Source of the DNA: Cryomorphaceae bacterium
GTDB lineage: Bacteria; Bacteroidota; Bacteroidia; Flavobacteriales; Schleiferiaceae
Direction: 5' to 3'
DNA: 64,000 nt
NCBI GenBank assembly: GCA_024639785.1
Contig: JAHEGI010000003.1
Location: forward strand, 83,197-147,196
Shown piece after piece: positions 35,583 to 44,464 of this stretch. The translations under genes and the position numbers were made by a program. A model generated the notes under the pieces. The model did no database searches and was not told where the DNA came from. It worked only from the letters and a program-made list of their open reading frames with translations. The first letter of the stretch is position 1; each line of letters opens with the position of its first letter.

Positions 35583-36512
35583 ATGAACTTGCAAACGCTC
35601 AACCTACAGAATTTTGCCCAAGGCGATGCCGCTCAGCGCCAAGCCTTTGTTTCAAGCCTAGGAAATGCTTTCGAAAGCATTGGATTCGCAGCGATCGAAG
35701 GGCACGGATTTACCAATGCAGAACGGGATGCCTTACAAGAGGTCATCCAAGCCTTCTTCCATCAAAGCAAGGAAGATAAAATGCGCTCGCACTTGGCCTC
35801 AGCCAAAGGACAGCGCGGATATACTCCTTTTGGTGTGGAGCATGCCAAAGGGGAATCCCGTCCAGACCTGAAAGAGTTTTATCAATGGGGACCCATGAAT
35901 GCCGCGGAGCGTGGACTCGCACCAAATATCCTGGTCCCACACGTGGCTTCGCTGGACGCCACGGTCAAATCCGCATATGAAAAACTTGAAATGGTCGGCC
36001 AAAACTTGATGCGAGCGATTGCCTTGCATCTGAACCTCTCGGAGGACTTTTTTGATGCTCACCTCAACCAAGGACATTCTATTTTCCGCGCCATCCATTA
36101 CCCAGGCCAAGAAAGCCCCGTGGTGGAAGGCATTCGAGCGGCTGCGCACGAGGACATCAATTTGATTACGCTCCTGATGGGTGCTTCTGCTGAAGGCCTA
36201 GAATTGCTAAACAAAGACGATCAATGGGTTCCCATCCACGTGACATCGGAGGTCCTCGTCATTAATGTTGGAGATATGCTCCAACGATTGACGAATAACT
36301 TATTGCGTAGTACGACACACCGGGTGGTAAACCCACCTGCTGAGAAATGCCATCTCCCTCGTTTTTCGATGCCATTCTTCGTCCATCCAGCAGAGGATAT
36401 GCCTTTGAATTGCCTAGACTTCTGCGTGAACGAGGAAAATCCTAAGGCCTACGACGACATGACCGCAGGGGCGTATTTACACGAACGCCTCGTGGAAATC
36501 GGCTTAGCCTAA
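35583..36512 (+). CDS. 2-oxoglutarate/Fe(II)-dependent oxygenase, isopenicillin N synthase-like
   Basis: 309 residues. A DIOX_N-like N-terminal region (LGNAFESIGFAAIEGHGF) is followed by the double-stranded beta helix with the iron facial triad H189-x-D191 (AAHEDINLI) and H246 (STTHRVV). R260 in PRFSMPFF would hold 2-oxoglutarate. This complete triad argues for an active hydroxylase or desaturase. Related genes are common in marine bacteria but their substrates are not known. It precedes trmD by three bases and probably shares its transcript. Confidence 0.9.
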   Translation: MNLQTLNLQNFAQGDAAQRQAFVSSLGNAFESIGFAAIEGHGFTNAERDALQEVIQAFFHQSKEDKMRSHLASAKGQRGYTPFGVEHAKGESRPDLKEFYQWGPMNAAERGLAPNILVPHVASLDATVKSAYEKLEMVGQNLMRAIALHLNLSEDFFDAHLNQGHSIFRAIHYPGQESPVVEGIRAAAHEDINLITLLMGASAEGLELLNKDDQWVPIHVTSEVLVINVGDMLQRLTNNLLRSTTHRVVNPPAEKCHLPRFSMPFFVHPAEDMPLNCLDFCVNEENPKAYDDMTAGAYLHERLVEIGLA

Positions 36513-36515
36513 GGA

Positions 36516-37193
36516 ATGCGCATTGATATCATTTCTGTGCTGCCCGAACTCATTCGAAGCCCTTTCGAAGCGAGTATTCTAAAGCGCGCCCAACAAAAAG
36601 GCATCGTGGAAGTGCATTTGCACAACCTCAAAGACTTTGGGATGGGAAAGCACCGCCAAGTGGACGATTATTCCTTTGGCGGAAACGCTGGAATGGTGTT
36701 GCGCCCGGAACCCCTGTTCGCGTGCATTGAGTCCCTTCAAGCTGAACGAACGTATGACGCCATAATCTACACCACTCCCGATGGGCGTCGTTTTGACCAA
36801 AAATCAGCAAATAGCCTGTCCCTCCTCGAGAACATCCTCATCATTTGCGGGCATTACAAAGGCATTGATCAACGGGTCCGAGACCATTTTGTCACCCATG
36901 AAATCAGCATTGGGGATTACGTTTTAAGTGGGGGCGAATTAGCAGCAGCTGTCATTTCAGACGCCATTATTCGCTTGATTCCCGGAGTCCTTAATGACGA
37001 GACTTCCGCGCTAACAGACTCATTTCAAGATAATTTACTAGCCCCGCCAGTCTACACCCGGCCGGCTGAATTCCGTGGGCTCGAGGTTCCAGAAGTCTTA
37101 ACATCAGGGCATTTTCAAAAGATTGAAGATTGGAATCATGCGCAGGCCCTTCAGCGCACTAAGGAGCGCAGGCCCGACCTATTAGAGGACTAA
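36516..37193 (+). CDS. trmD: tRNA (guanine37-N1)-methyltransferase
   Basis: 225 residues, the family length. It starts [29 protein letters not shown]-like ([13 protein letters not shown]). The deep trefoil knot SAM site has [12 protein letters not shown] and [16 protein letters not shown], and the helical C-terminal domain ends with an [10 protein letters not shown] stretch. It methylates G37 next to the anticodon. It is followed by rplS, but a 183-base spacer with its own promoter and leader separates them. Confidence 0.96.
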   Translation: MRIDIISVLPELIRSPFEASILKRAQQKGIVEVHLHNLKDFGMGKHRQVDDYSFGGNAGMVLRPEPLFACIESLQAERTYDAIIYTTPDGRRFDQKSANSLSLLENILIICGHYKGIDQRVRDHFVTHEISIGDYVLSGGELAAAVISDAIIRLIPGVLNDETSALTDSFQDNLLAPPVYTRPAEFRGLEVPEVLTSGHFQKIEDWNHAQALQRTKERRPDLLED

Positions 37194-37238
37194 GTCCCTC
37201 AACCTTAAAGACCACGTACAATTTATTCGCCTTTTTTG

Positions 37239-37376
37239 TACATTTGCCGACCTTAACGGAGGAACTCATTTACACTTTTTCGTGTGATTTGGGGCCAAAG
37301 TGAGACCTCAAGCGACGCTAACCTCTGGCCACCGTGGCGAATGTTGACGATCGATGAACGCATAAAATGCACAGTT
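37239..37376 (+). promoter_or_regulatory. Promoter and long structured leader of rplS
   Basis: TACATTTG at 37239-37246 fits the -7 consensus, and about 125 bases lie between the expected transcript start and the rplS ATG. The leader contains short complementary segments: ACAC/GTGT around 37272-37285 and GGCCA (37293-37297) with TGGCC (37326-37330). Most genes here have very short leaders, so a long one before a ribosomal protein gene suggests autoregulation by L19. This is inference; I did not fold or match it to an RNA family. Confidence 0.4.
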
Positions 37377-37724
37377 ATGGACCTGATTAAATACGTCCAA
37401 GAGAAATTTGTCGAAACGAAGGAGTTTCCTTCCTTCGCTGCCGGTGACACAATCACCGTGTACTACCAAATTCGTGAAGGTGAAAAAACGCGTACGCAGT
37501 TCTTCCGCGGCGACGTTCTTCAGCGCAGCGGCTCGGGCACTACCGAGACCTTCACCATCCGCAAAATGTCCGGAAACATCGGCGTTGAGCGTATCTTCCC
37601 TGTAAACATGCCAAACCTCGAGAAGATCGAAGTGAACAAGCGTGGTAAGGTTCGTCGTGCACGCATCTTCTACCAGCGTGAGCGCACGGGTAAATCAGCT
37701 CGTATCAAGGAGCGTCGCGGATAA
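37377..37724 (+). CDS. rplS: 50S ribosomal protein L19
   Basis: 115 residues from ATG 37377 (MDLIKYVQEKFV); the frame is open 31 codons upstream but that part is the leader. Recognisable L19 text: FAAGDTITVYYQIREGEKTR, FFRGDVLQRSGSG, ETFTIRKMSGNIGVERIFP and a basic end RRARIFYQRERTGKSARIKE. It sits at the 30S-50S interface. It is followed by a UUCG-loop terminator. Confidence 0.97.
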   Translation: MDLIKYVQEKFVETKEFPSFAAGDTITVYYQIREGEKTRTQFFRGDVLQRSGSGTTETFTIRKMSGNIGVERIFPVNMPNLEKIEVNKRGKVRRARIFYQRERTGKSARIKERRG

Positions 37725-37760
37725 GCCATCAAGGCTTGGTCAACGACCCCTATATCTTTT

Positions 37761-37786
37761 AAATGGAGCCTTCGGGCTCCATTTTT
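37761..37786. terminator. Terminator with UUCG tetraloop after rplS
   Basis: AAATGGAGCC and GGCTCCATTT pair around TTCG, followed by TTT. It also ends the convergent OmpA gene, whose stop codon (37785-37787) is in the T tract. Confidence 0.92.
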
Positions 37787-39731
37787 ATTTGCTCAAAACT
37801 TGAAACACGGTGCGCCGATTCATCGCGCGACCACTCGCTTGGGAATTGTCCGCTATGGGCTGACTATCTCCATAGCCTTTAGCGGTCATTTGGCTAGAAT
37901 CCACCCCCTCCGTAGCTAGATAATCCATCACGGCATGCGCTCTACGATCGGAGAGCAATTGATTGTCACTCGCTCTACCTACGTTGTCGGTGTGACCTTG
38001 AAGTTCAATCCGCATCGCGGGATGCGCCTTAAGGTATTGGATGAATGGCCTTAACGAGGCTTTGTCCAGCAACGACATCTGATAGCTGTTGGTCGCAAAT
38101 CGAATCGAATTCAACGAGAAACTTTCTCCAATCTCTAATTTTTTTGCCTCTAAAATGGGCACTTTTGCCTCCTCATCCCGCGGATCCACCTCAACGCGAA
38201 CGGCGGTAAATCCCACTTCGGGATTTTCTATGCTGACCACATAGTCACTTACTTCAGTAGCAGAAACAACCGCTGTGAAGGTTCCCGTTGCCGCATCCAC
38301 ACGTACCCGGGTCACTTCGCGTGTCTTTAAATTCTCGATGCGCAAACTCACTCCATCGGGCAGCACGTCTGCCCCTTCAACGATCCCCGTGAGGAAGGCC
38401 ACTTGATCACCCCGCGAGGACTCTGGCAATGGAAAGCCATAAAAATCGTAGCCCGAACCAGCGGGCAAGTCTCCCACCTTCTCATTGCTGGAGAAATACG
38501 CCATGGGGGATTTCGCAGCTACGGCAAAACCGACTTCTGCCTTTTCGGTATTGATGGGATATCCCACGTTTTGAGGCGGGGACGCTTGGCTCAAATCAAC
38601 CACGAAGACATCAAAATCTCCAAGGCCCGGATGTCCATTGGACGAAAAGAACAGGCTATGCCCGTCTGCATGTAGAAATGGAGATTTCTCGTCGCCGTCT
38701 GTATTGACTCGTGGACCCAGGTTTCTAGGCTCAGACCAGCTTCCATCCACTTGGCGGGTCACCTCGTACAAGTCGAGTCCGCCAAGACCGCCTGCGCGAT
38801 TGGAGGTGAAGATCAAGCGATCCCCATTGGCCGAAAGGGTGGGTTGCGATTCCCAAGAATCAGGACGATTGACTGTTTCCAAGGCCTTGAAGTCGAGCCA
38901 TACATCATAGGTGTTTTGGACAAGGAAAATATCACAATTGCGGTAGCCGCTTCCCAGCAGCTGACATGATGTTAACGCCATCCATCGATTATCGGCAGTT
39001 AAGCTTGGACCACCCTCGTTGAAACCTTGATTGAATGGAGGAGAGAGCACCGTGATACCCTGGACCCCGTCTGGACTATTTTGCCCGATGCAAAACTCTT
39101 CTTTGAGCCGTCGGATGGGCGCTGGGCCACTTTTTCGATCCAATACTTCTTGGCGCCGAGTAAAGTACCAACTTGCTTCGTCCGGGCTCAATACACCTAA
39201 GAATTCGTCCGCGGGCGCATCTAGACCTTTGATTCGATAGGGTTCAAATGCTATGGGATGTTTTTTGAGCGAGTCCACCAAAGCCCATGTTGCCAATTGC
39301 TTTCGAGCATCCGCTAGAAAGGGCGAACCCACCGGGCCTTGTTGAACAAAGGATTCGAGTAGGCGTCGGGCCTCTTCTTGACGACCTTGGCCCGCCCACA
39401 AAGCGCCCAACTTGTAGGACAAATCCGGATGGTAATCCGGACATGCGAGGTACACTTGATTAAGTAAAGAGGATGCCATGTCCACCTTTCCCATGAGCAA
39501 GTTCATTTCCGCATTTAAATAATTCAAATGAACACTTTGTTCGGGCGATTTGCGCAGGGCAGCGTTTAAATATACTCGCGCCATGTTTAGATCATTTCGA
39601 TCCAATGCTTGCTCTGCTTTGAGTACTTCCGCGCTAGGTTCTGGCGCACCCGAACAACTCCCTAATTCCACCTGTGCTTGCACGCTCAACCCAGCGAGGC
39701 ATGCGGCACCCAGCAACAAGATTTTTCTCAT
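37785..39731 (-). CDS. OmpA-family protein with TPR, beta-propeller and CarboxypepD-like modules (PorE-like)
   Basis: 648 residues from ATG 39731. Signal peptide 1-20 (ending SVQAQ). TPR-like helices fill residues 35-160, WD40/PD40-type propeller repeats residues 230-430 (SQPTLSANGDRLIFTSNRAGG, KSPFLHADGHSLFFSSNG), a small beta sandwich 440-520, and an OmpA peptidoglycan-binding domain at the C-terminus (LQGHTDNVGRASDNQLLSDRR). This module order matches PorE, a type IX secretion protein that ties the machinery to peptidoglycan, although PorE is a lipoprotein and this has a signal peptidase I-type signal. Its start overlaps the symporter stop by four bases. Confidence 0.85.
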   Translation of the reverse strand: MRKILLLGAACLAGLSVQAQVELGSCSGAPEPSAEVLKAEQALDRNDLNMARVYLNAALRKSPEQSVHLNYLNAEMNLLMGKVDMASSLLNQVYLACPDYHPDLSYKLGALWAGQGRQEEARRLLESFVQQGPVGSPFLADARKQLATWALVDSLKKHPIAFEPYRIKGLDAPADEFLGVLSPDEASWYFTRRQEVLDRKSGPAPIRRLKEEFCIGQNSPDGVQGITVLSPPFNQGFNEGGPSLTADNRWMALTSCQLLGSGYRNCDIFLVQNTYDVWLDFKALETVNRPDSWESQPTLSANGDRLIFTSNRAGGLGGLDLYEVTRQVDGSWSEPRNLGPRVNTDGDEKSPFLHADGHSLFFSSNGHPGLGDFDVFVVDLSQASPPQNVGYPINTEKAEVGFAVAAKSPMAYFSSNEKVGDLPAGSGYDFYGFPLPESSRGDQVAFLTGIVEGADVLPDGVSLRIENLKTREVTRVRVDAATGTFTAVVSATEVSDYVVSIENPEVGFTAVRVEVDPRDEEAKVPILEAKKLEIGESFSLNSIRFATNSYQMSLLDKASLRPFIQYLKAHPAMRIELQGHTDNVGRASDNQLLSDRRAHAVMDYLATEGVDSSQMTAKGYGDSQPIADNSQASGRAMNRRTVFQVLSK

Positions 39732-41119
39732 CCTCCCCACTGCCCTTCTGATTCAGAAACGGCTACGGCTACCGAGGCATCTCCCGTCACATTGATGACC
39801 GTACGGCACATATCCAATATGCGGTCTACGGGGAAAATAATGGCAATCCACGCTGGATTCAATCCCACGGCGTCCAGGACCATGATGAGCATAATGAGGC
39901 CCGCTGAAGGTATCGCCGCGGCCCCGATCGAAGCAAAGACGGCAGTGACTATGATGGTCATTTCCTGCGCTAGACTCAAGTCCAACCCGTGCAGCTGAGC
40001 TAAAAACAACACAGCTACTGCCTGATATAGACTCGTCCCATCCATATTCACCGTGGCACCAATCGGTAGGGTGAATTGGGATATTTCTTCATTCACTTTT
40101 AAATCATCATGCACACAATCCATGGTCACAGGCAGGGTAGCCGCAGAAGAACTGGTGCTAAAGGCCAATAATTGGGCAGGGCGAATGTTTTGGTGCAAGA
40201 AGCGGAAAGTTCGCACCCAGGAATACCCTTTCTTTCGAATGAACCACCAAACGAGCGTGGGATAGACCACTAAGGCCATAAGGAGCAATCCGGCGACCAC
40301 CGTAAGCATGTAAATACCAAAAGAGGACAACAGGTCACCAAAACGACTCGGATCATCTCCTGCCAGCTGAGTGAGCGTACTGGCCATTAGCGCAAAAACA
40401 AAGAAGGGCGCACCGAGCATGACAATTTCTACCATCTTGATAAAAATCTGAGCACTTTGACTCATGAAGGCCCGCAAGGTTTCGGTTTGAGTCTTTGGAA
40501 GCATAACGACGGCGATGCCAAAAAAGAGGCCAAAGAATATGACCTGAAGCATCAGGGAATTATTGAAAGCCAAGAAGATGTTGCTCGGCACAATGTCCAC
40601 CAAGAAAGCCAAGGGACCGCGATTTGATTCGGCCCGAGCCGAGGCAATCTTATCACCCAAGTCATCGGACGTAGCCTCCATCGCGGGCATTCGCCCAGCA
40701 TAGGCGGGATCTTCAGATAGCCACTGTCCATCCGGAGAGGCTTTGCCTTCGGATTGCAGCCACGTTTCAAACCCTAGTCTATTTTCAACGATTTGATCTT
40801 CGGATACAAACGTTCCTGGCCGGACCACATTGCCCAGCATTAAACCAATTAAAATGGCAATTAACGTGGTCCCTATGTACAAGCCCAGAGCTTTCCCTCC
40901 AATTCTCCCCAAGGCTTTCGGGTCACCCAATTGCCCTACTCCATCGATCAAACTGAATAAGACCAATGGAATAGCTATCAACTTCAGCGCATTGATAAAG
41001 ATGGTTCCAAACGGAGCAATCCAGTCCTGCGTGAACTGCGAACCGCCCCAATACGAACTGGCGACAGCCCACACGATGCCGAGCACCATGCCGAGGATAA
41101 TCTTGGTATGTAATTTCAT
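39728..41119 (-). CDS. Dicarboxylate/amino acid:cation symporter (DAACS family)
   Basis: 463 residues. Eight-helix symporter with the re-entrant loop serine-rich motif STSSSAATLPVTM, then INMDGTSLYQA (PIGATVNMDGTSL) and the C-terminal NVTGDASVAVAV. It imports glutamate, aspartate or C4-dicarboxylates with sodium or protons. An unusually long hydrophilic loop of about 65 residues (near residues 105-170, rich in Asp, Glu, Ser) separates helices early in the protein, presumably periplasmic. It is coupled by four-base overlaps to aroC upstream and the OmpA gene downstream. Confidence 0.93.
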   Translation of the reverse strand: MKLHTKIILGMVLGIVWAVASSYWGGSQFTQDWIAPFGTIFINALKLIAIPLVLFSLIDGVGQLGDPKALGRIGGKALGLYIGTTLIAILIGLMLGNVVRPGTFVSEDQIVENRLGFETWLQSEGKASPDGQWLSEDPAYAGRMPAMEATSDDLGDKIASARAESNRGPLAFLVDIVPSNIFLAFNNSLMLQVIFFGLFFGIAVVMLPKTQTETLRAFMSQSAQIFIKMVEIVMLGAPFFVFALMASTLTQLAGDDPSRFGDLLSSFGIYMLTVVAGLLLMALVVYPTLVWWFIRKKGYSWVRTFRFLHQNIRPAQLLAFSTSSSAATLPVTMDCVHDDLKVNEEISQFTLPIGATVNMDGTSLYQAVAVLFLAQLHGLDLSLAQEMTIIVTAVFASIGAAAIPSAGLIMLIMVLDAVGLNPAWIAIIFPVDRILDMCRTVINVTGDASVAVAVSESEGQWGG

Positions 41120-42207
41120 GAATTTGTCCGTTGAATGCGTTGTGCTAGATAAAAATCAGCCAAGACCAAAGCTACCATGGCTTCGACAATCGGCAGGGCG
41201 CGGGGCAGCACGGCAGGATCATGTCGACCTTCGATCTGCATCTCTACGGCCTCACCTTGCCGGTTGATCGTTTGCTGGCTCTGTTTAATGCTAGCAATAG
41301 GCTTAAAGGCTAAGCGGAAAAAGAGGGGCATCCCATTGGAAATACCTCCTTGGATTCCGCCCGAGTGGTTGGTCGCAGTTTGCCCGGGCGCTATAAACGC
41401 ATCATTCTGAATGGACCCCCGTGAATCCGCTCCTGCAAAGCCCGAACCGAACTCGATGCCCTTGGCCGCATTAATTCCCATCAGCGCATAGGCGAGACGG
41501 GCAGATAACTTGTCAAAAACAGGTTCTCCCCAGCCGGCGGGAACTCCATGCACCTGACATGCTATCACTCCACCGGCGGAATCACCGAGCGCCTTGAGTG
41601 CTTCGAGTTGGCCACGCATGTTTTCGGCGGTTTCGGGATGCGGACATCCTGTGATATGCGCGGTGGCAGCTTGTGGGTCAAAAGAAGCGTCTGCGGGGAT
41701 GCCGATGCCCGCCATGCGTTCGACAAAAGGAAGGATACGCAGATCTGCAGGGAGGAGCTGTGTCGCCAGGGCGCCCGCAACGACCCGACAGACGGTTTCT
41801 CGCGCTGAACTCCTGCCGCCTCCGCGGTGGTCTCGAATGCCATACTTCGCTTCATACGTGTAATCCGCATGAGAAGGGCGGTATTGATCCTGTATCGCCT
41901 GATAATCCGTGGAGCGCTGGTCCTCATTTTCAATGATAAAACCTATCGAAGTACCCAGCGTTTGCCGTCGGCCTGATTCGTCTTCTTCCGGATGAAATCC
42001 ACTCAGAAAACGCACGACATCTTGCTCTTTGCGCTCCGTCGTAAGGGTATTCTGGCCAGGGCGCCTGCGGTCCAGCGCTTGCTGCACCTGTTGTAAATCC
42101 ATCCAGATACCCGCCGGCATTCCATCCAAAACCCCTCCCATTGCGGGACCATGGGATTCCCCAAATGTGCTCAAACGCAAAATCTCTCCAAAGCTGTTCC
42201 CTGCCAT
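41116..42207 (-). CDS. aroC: Chorismate synthase
   Basis: 363 residues. FMN-dependent enzyme that converts EPSP to chorismate. Signatures: GNSFGEILRLSTFGESHGPAMG at the start (FGESHG), RRPGQNTLTTERKE, the RGGGRSSARET motif (HRGGGRSSARETV), and SGGIQGGISNGMPL near the C-terminus. The ATG is five bases after a consensus -7 element, suggesting a leaderless mRNA. First gene of the aroC-symporter-OmpA run. Confidence 0.97.
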   Translation of the reverse strand: MAGNSFGEILRLSTFGESHGPAMGGVLDGMPAGIWMDLQQVQQALDRRRPGQNTLTTERKEQDVVRFLSGFHPEEDESGRRQTLGTSIGFIIENEDQRSTDYQAIQDQYRPSHADYTYEAKYGIRDHRGGGRSSARETVCRVVAGALATQLLPADLRILPFVERMAGIGIPADASFDPQAATAHITGCPHPETAENMRGQLEALKALGDSAGGVIACQVHGVPAGWGEPVFDKLSARLAYALMGINAAKGIEFGSGFAGADSRGSIQNDAFIAPGQTATNHSGGIQGGISNGMPLFFRLAFKPIASIKQSQQTINRQGEAVEMQIEGRHDPAVLPRALPIVEAMVALVLADFYLAQRIQRTNS

Positions 42208-42212
42208 ATCCT

Positions 42213-42238
42213 CAAAAATACGCGATACCCTACCTTCG
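42213..42238. promoter_or_regulatory. Back-to-back -7 elements between aroC and hutI
   Basis: The whole divergent spacer is 35 bases. On the minus strand TATTTTTG (42220 to 42213) lies five bases before the aroC ATG. On the plus strand TACCTTCG (42231-42238, one mismatch to TAnnTTTG) lies four bases before the hutI ATG. Each -33 region must lie in or beside the other gene's start. Confidence 0.5.
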
Positions 42239-42242
42239 TTCT

Positions 42243-43502
42243 ATGCGCACTCGACTGGAAAACCTCGATGGATTGGCTTTAGCCTACATGGAAGACGCCT
42301 CACCGGCCTGTCTGGCAGGAAAGGATATGGATCGAGCTCCAATTATTCAAAACGCCTACCTCGATATGGAAGGGGGCACGATTGTGGGCTTTGGACCTAT
42401 GGCGTCCCTTGAGCCGGAAGCGCATCCGCCTGCTTTGCGCCGAATAGATGGGCGCGGACGATGGGCTTTACCCGCATTCATCGATTCACACACGCACATG
42501 GTATTTGCCCACGAGCGTTCAGAAGAGTTTGAAATGCGGATGCGCGGCGCAACCTATGCCGAGATCGCTGCGGCAGGGGGAGGAATTTTACATTCAGCCA
42601 AGGCGCTAGAAGCATGTTCCGAAGCGTTTCTATTGGAGGATTTATTGCGTCGCTTGAGCCAAGCACGAAGTAGCGGCACGGCGGCCGTAGAAATTAAAAG
42701 TGGCTACGGCTTGAGCATGGCATCCGAGTTAAAAATGCTCCGTGTCATCCAACAGGCCAAATCCCTGACTCGAATGCCGCTTTTTGCCACCTTTTTAGGA
42801 GCTCATGCCGTTCCCACGCGCTTTCAGGGACAACGAGAAGCCTATTTTGAGGAAGTACTTCAGGAGATGCTTCCCGCCATCGCTGCGGAAGGTCTAGCCG
42901 ATTTTGTGGATATTTTCTGCGAGGAGAATTACTTTACCCCCAATGAACTCTTGCGCCTTGCCGAAGCGGCACGCAACCACGGATTGCCCCTCAAGGCCCA
43001 TGTGAACCAATTTACCAGCAGTGGCGGACTTCAAGCCAGTATCGCCTCGAAGGCCCTCAGTGTGGACCATTTGGAAGTCATGACGTCCCAGGATGTAACG
43101 GATCTATCGAACGCCTGGTCGGCAGGCTCAGGACCTATGCCTGTAGCCCTTCCTGGTTGTTCTCTTTTCTTAGACATACCATACACCCCCGGGAGGTCCA
43201 TCATCGATGCAGGGCTCCCCTTAGCCTTGGCTTCGGATTTTAACCCAGGCTCGGCGCCTAGCAGTAATTTGATGCTCGTCTGGAGCTTGGCTTGCCACCA
43301 AATGAAACTCAGCCCAATGGAGGGCCTGGCTGGATTGACGATCAATGCCGCAGCAGCTTTGGGTGTGAGTCACCGAATGGGAAGCATCGCCGTAGGCAAA
43401 GAAGCTCATGTCCTATTGACCAAACCAATAAAAGGTCTAGCCAGTCTACCCTACCACTTCGGTGAAAATCTGATCGAACACACATTTGTTTTTGGCCAAT
43501 GA
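42243..43502 (+). CDS. hutI: Imidazolonepropionase
   Basis: 419 residues from ATG 42243; the longer open frame runs antisense into aroC. Amidohydrolase fold: metal motif PAFIDSHTHMVFAHERSEEF, GGGILHSAKALE, VEIKSGYGLS, TFLGAHAVP, KAHVNQF with the zinc His, and ALASDFNPGSAPS. It opens the imidazolone ring to formiminoglutamate in histidine degradation. It is coupled by an ATGA overlap to hutG. hutH and hutU are not in the window. Confidence 0.95.
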   Translation: MRTRLENLDGLALAYMEDASPACLAGKDMDRAPIIQNAYLDMEGGTIVGFGPMASLEPEAHPPALRRIDGRGRWALPAFIDSHTHMVFAHERSEEFEMRMRGATYAEIAAAGGGILHSAKALEACSEAFLLEDLLRRLSQARSSGTAAVEIKSGYGLSMASELKMLRVIQQAKSLTRMPLFATFLGAHAVPTRFQGQREAYFEEVLQEMLPAIAAEGLADFVDIFCEENYFTPNELLRLAEAARNHGLPLKAHVNQFTSSGGLQASIASKALSVDHLEVMTSQDVTDLSNAWSAGSGPMPVALPGCSLFLDIPYTPGRSIIDAGLPLALASDFNPGSAPSSNLMLVWSLACHQMKLSPMEGLAGLTINAAAALGVSHRMGSIAVGKEAHVLLTKPIKGLASLPYHFGENLIEHTFVFGQ

Positions 43503-44464
43503 ACCCATTTGACTCGTACCAAACCCGTAGCGGTGAACGCCGCCTTGGAGACCACCTAAAGTTGCGCCCGGAAGGGGAAGGTCAGTACATCTTTGTTGCC
43601 GTTGCCGAAGACATCGGTGTTCGAGCCAACATGGGACGGCCAGGGGCTGCAGCCAGTCCCGCAGCCATCCTCGAGTCCATCGCAAAACTCCCGCTCAATG
43701 CTTGGACGGAATCTCTTGATCTGGGTTGGGTGTGGGTGGATGTTGCGGACCTTCAAGCCGCTTCTCACGCGCATACTGGCCCGGATAGCCTCCCGGCTTT
43801 GCGGGAACTCGTCGCAGAAGTGGACGCTCGAGTGGAAGCGGCCTTGCAGCCGCTATTCGCCGCGGGGAAAACACCGATTTTACTGGGAGGAGGTCACAAC
43901 AATGCTTTCCCCTTGCTCAAAGCGGCTGCCGCGCGGCAACCGATGAATGCCTTGAACCTAGACCCTCACCCGGATTGCCGCGCGATGGAAGGTCGGCACA
44001 GTGGCAATGGTTTTAGCTACGCACACGCGGGTGGATTTTTGGATCGTTATGTTGTTTTGGGCTTGAGTGAACACGGCTGCAACGAGGCGAGCTGGGACAT
44101 GATTCGCCAGACGCCTGGATGGACTGCCATCACGTATGAATCCTGGGCCGTGCGCGGAGAAATGGACATGGCCCATGCCCGAGACCTGGCATTGAAGCAT
44201 GTGCAACACGCACCGTTTGGTGTCGAAGTTTGTGCTGATGGGATACTTGGCTGTCCAAGCAGTGCGCAATCAGAATTCGGCTGGACCTGGGAGCAGGTCG
44301 CTGCAACCGTTTATCAGGCGGGCCAGAGTGGCCAAGCCCGTTATTTACACCTCGCGGAGGTAGCGGTGGGGCTTTGCCCCGAAGAAAAGCGTGCAGCGGT
44401 AGCTAGAGCCGCTGCGTGGACCGCCTTGCAATTCATCCGTGGCTGCGAAACCCCCTTCCAATGA
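43499..44464 (+). CDS. hutG: Formimidoylglutamase (arginase family)
   Basis: 321 residues. Arginase-fold motifs ILLGGGHNNAFPL and LNLDPHPDCRAMEGRHSGNGFSYA identify the Bacteroidota HutG-type. It would hydrolyse formiminoglutamate to glutamate and formamide. The manganese site differs from arginase: GGGH is followed by Asn instead of Asp, and the strand that normally reads S/E-x-D-x-D reads GVEVCADGI, with Cys at one ligand position. Activity with this site is uncertain. It overlaps hutI and ftcD by four bases each. Confidence 0.88.
   Translation: MNPFDSYQTRSGERRLGDHLKLRPEGEGQYIFVAVAEDIGVRANMGRPGAAASPAAILESIAKLPLNAWTESLDLGWVWVDVADLQAASHAHTGPDSLPALRELVAEVDARVEAALQPLFAAGKTPILLGGGHNNAFPLLKAAAARQPMNALNLDPHPDCRAMEGRHSGNGFSYAHAGGFLDRYVVLGLSEHGCNEASWDMIRQTPGWTAITYESWAVRGEMDMAHARDLALKHVQHAPFGVEVCADGILGCPSSAQSEFGWTWEQVAATVYQAGQSGQARYLHLAEVAVGLCPEEKRAAVARAAAWTALQFIRGCETPFQ

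Noticed and set aside
37284-37376. Upstream start for rplS or a leader peptide
   Set aside because: The added 31 codons are not L19-like; the region is better read as an RNA leader. A leader peptide cannot be excluded but has no ribosome-site support.
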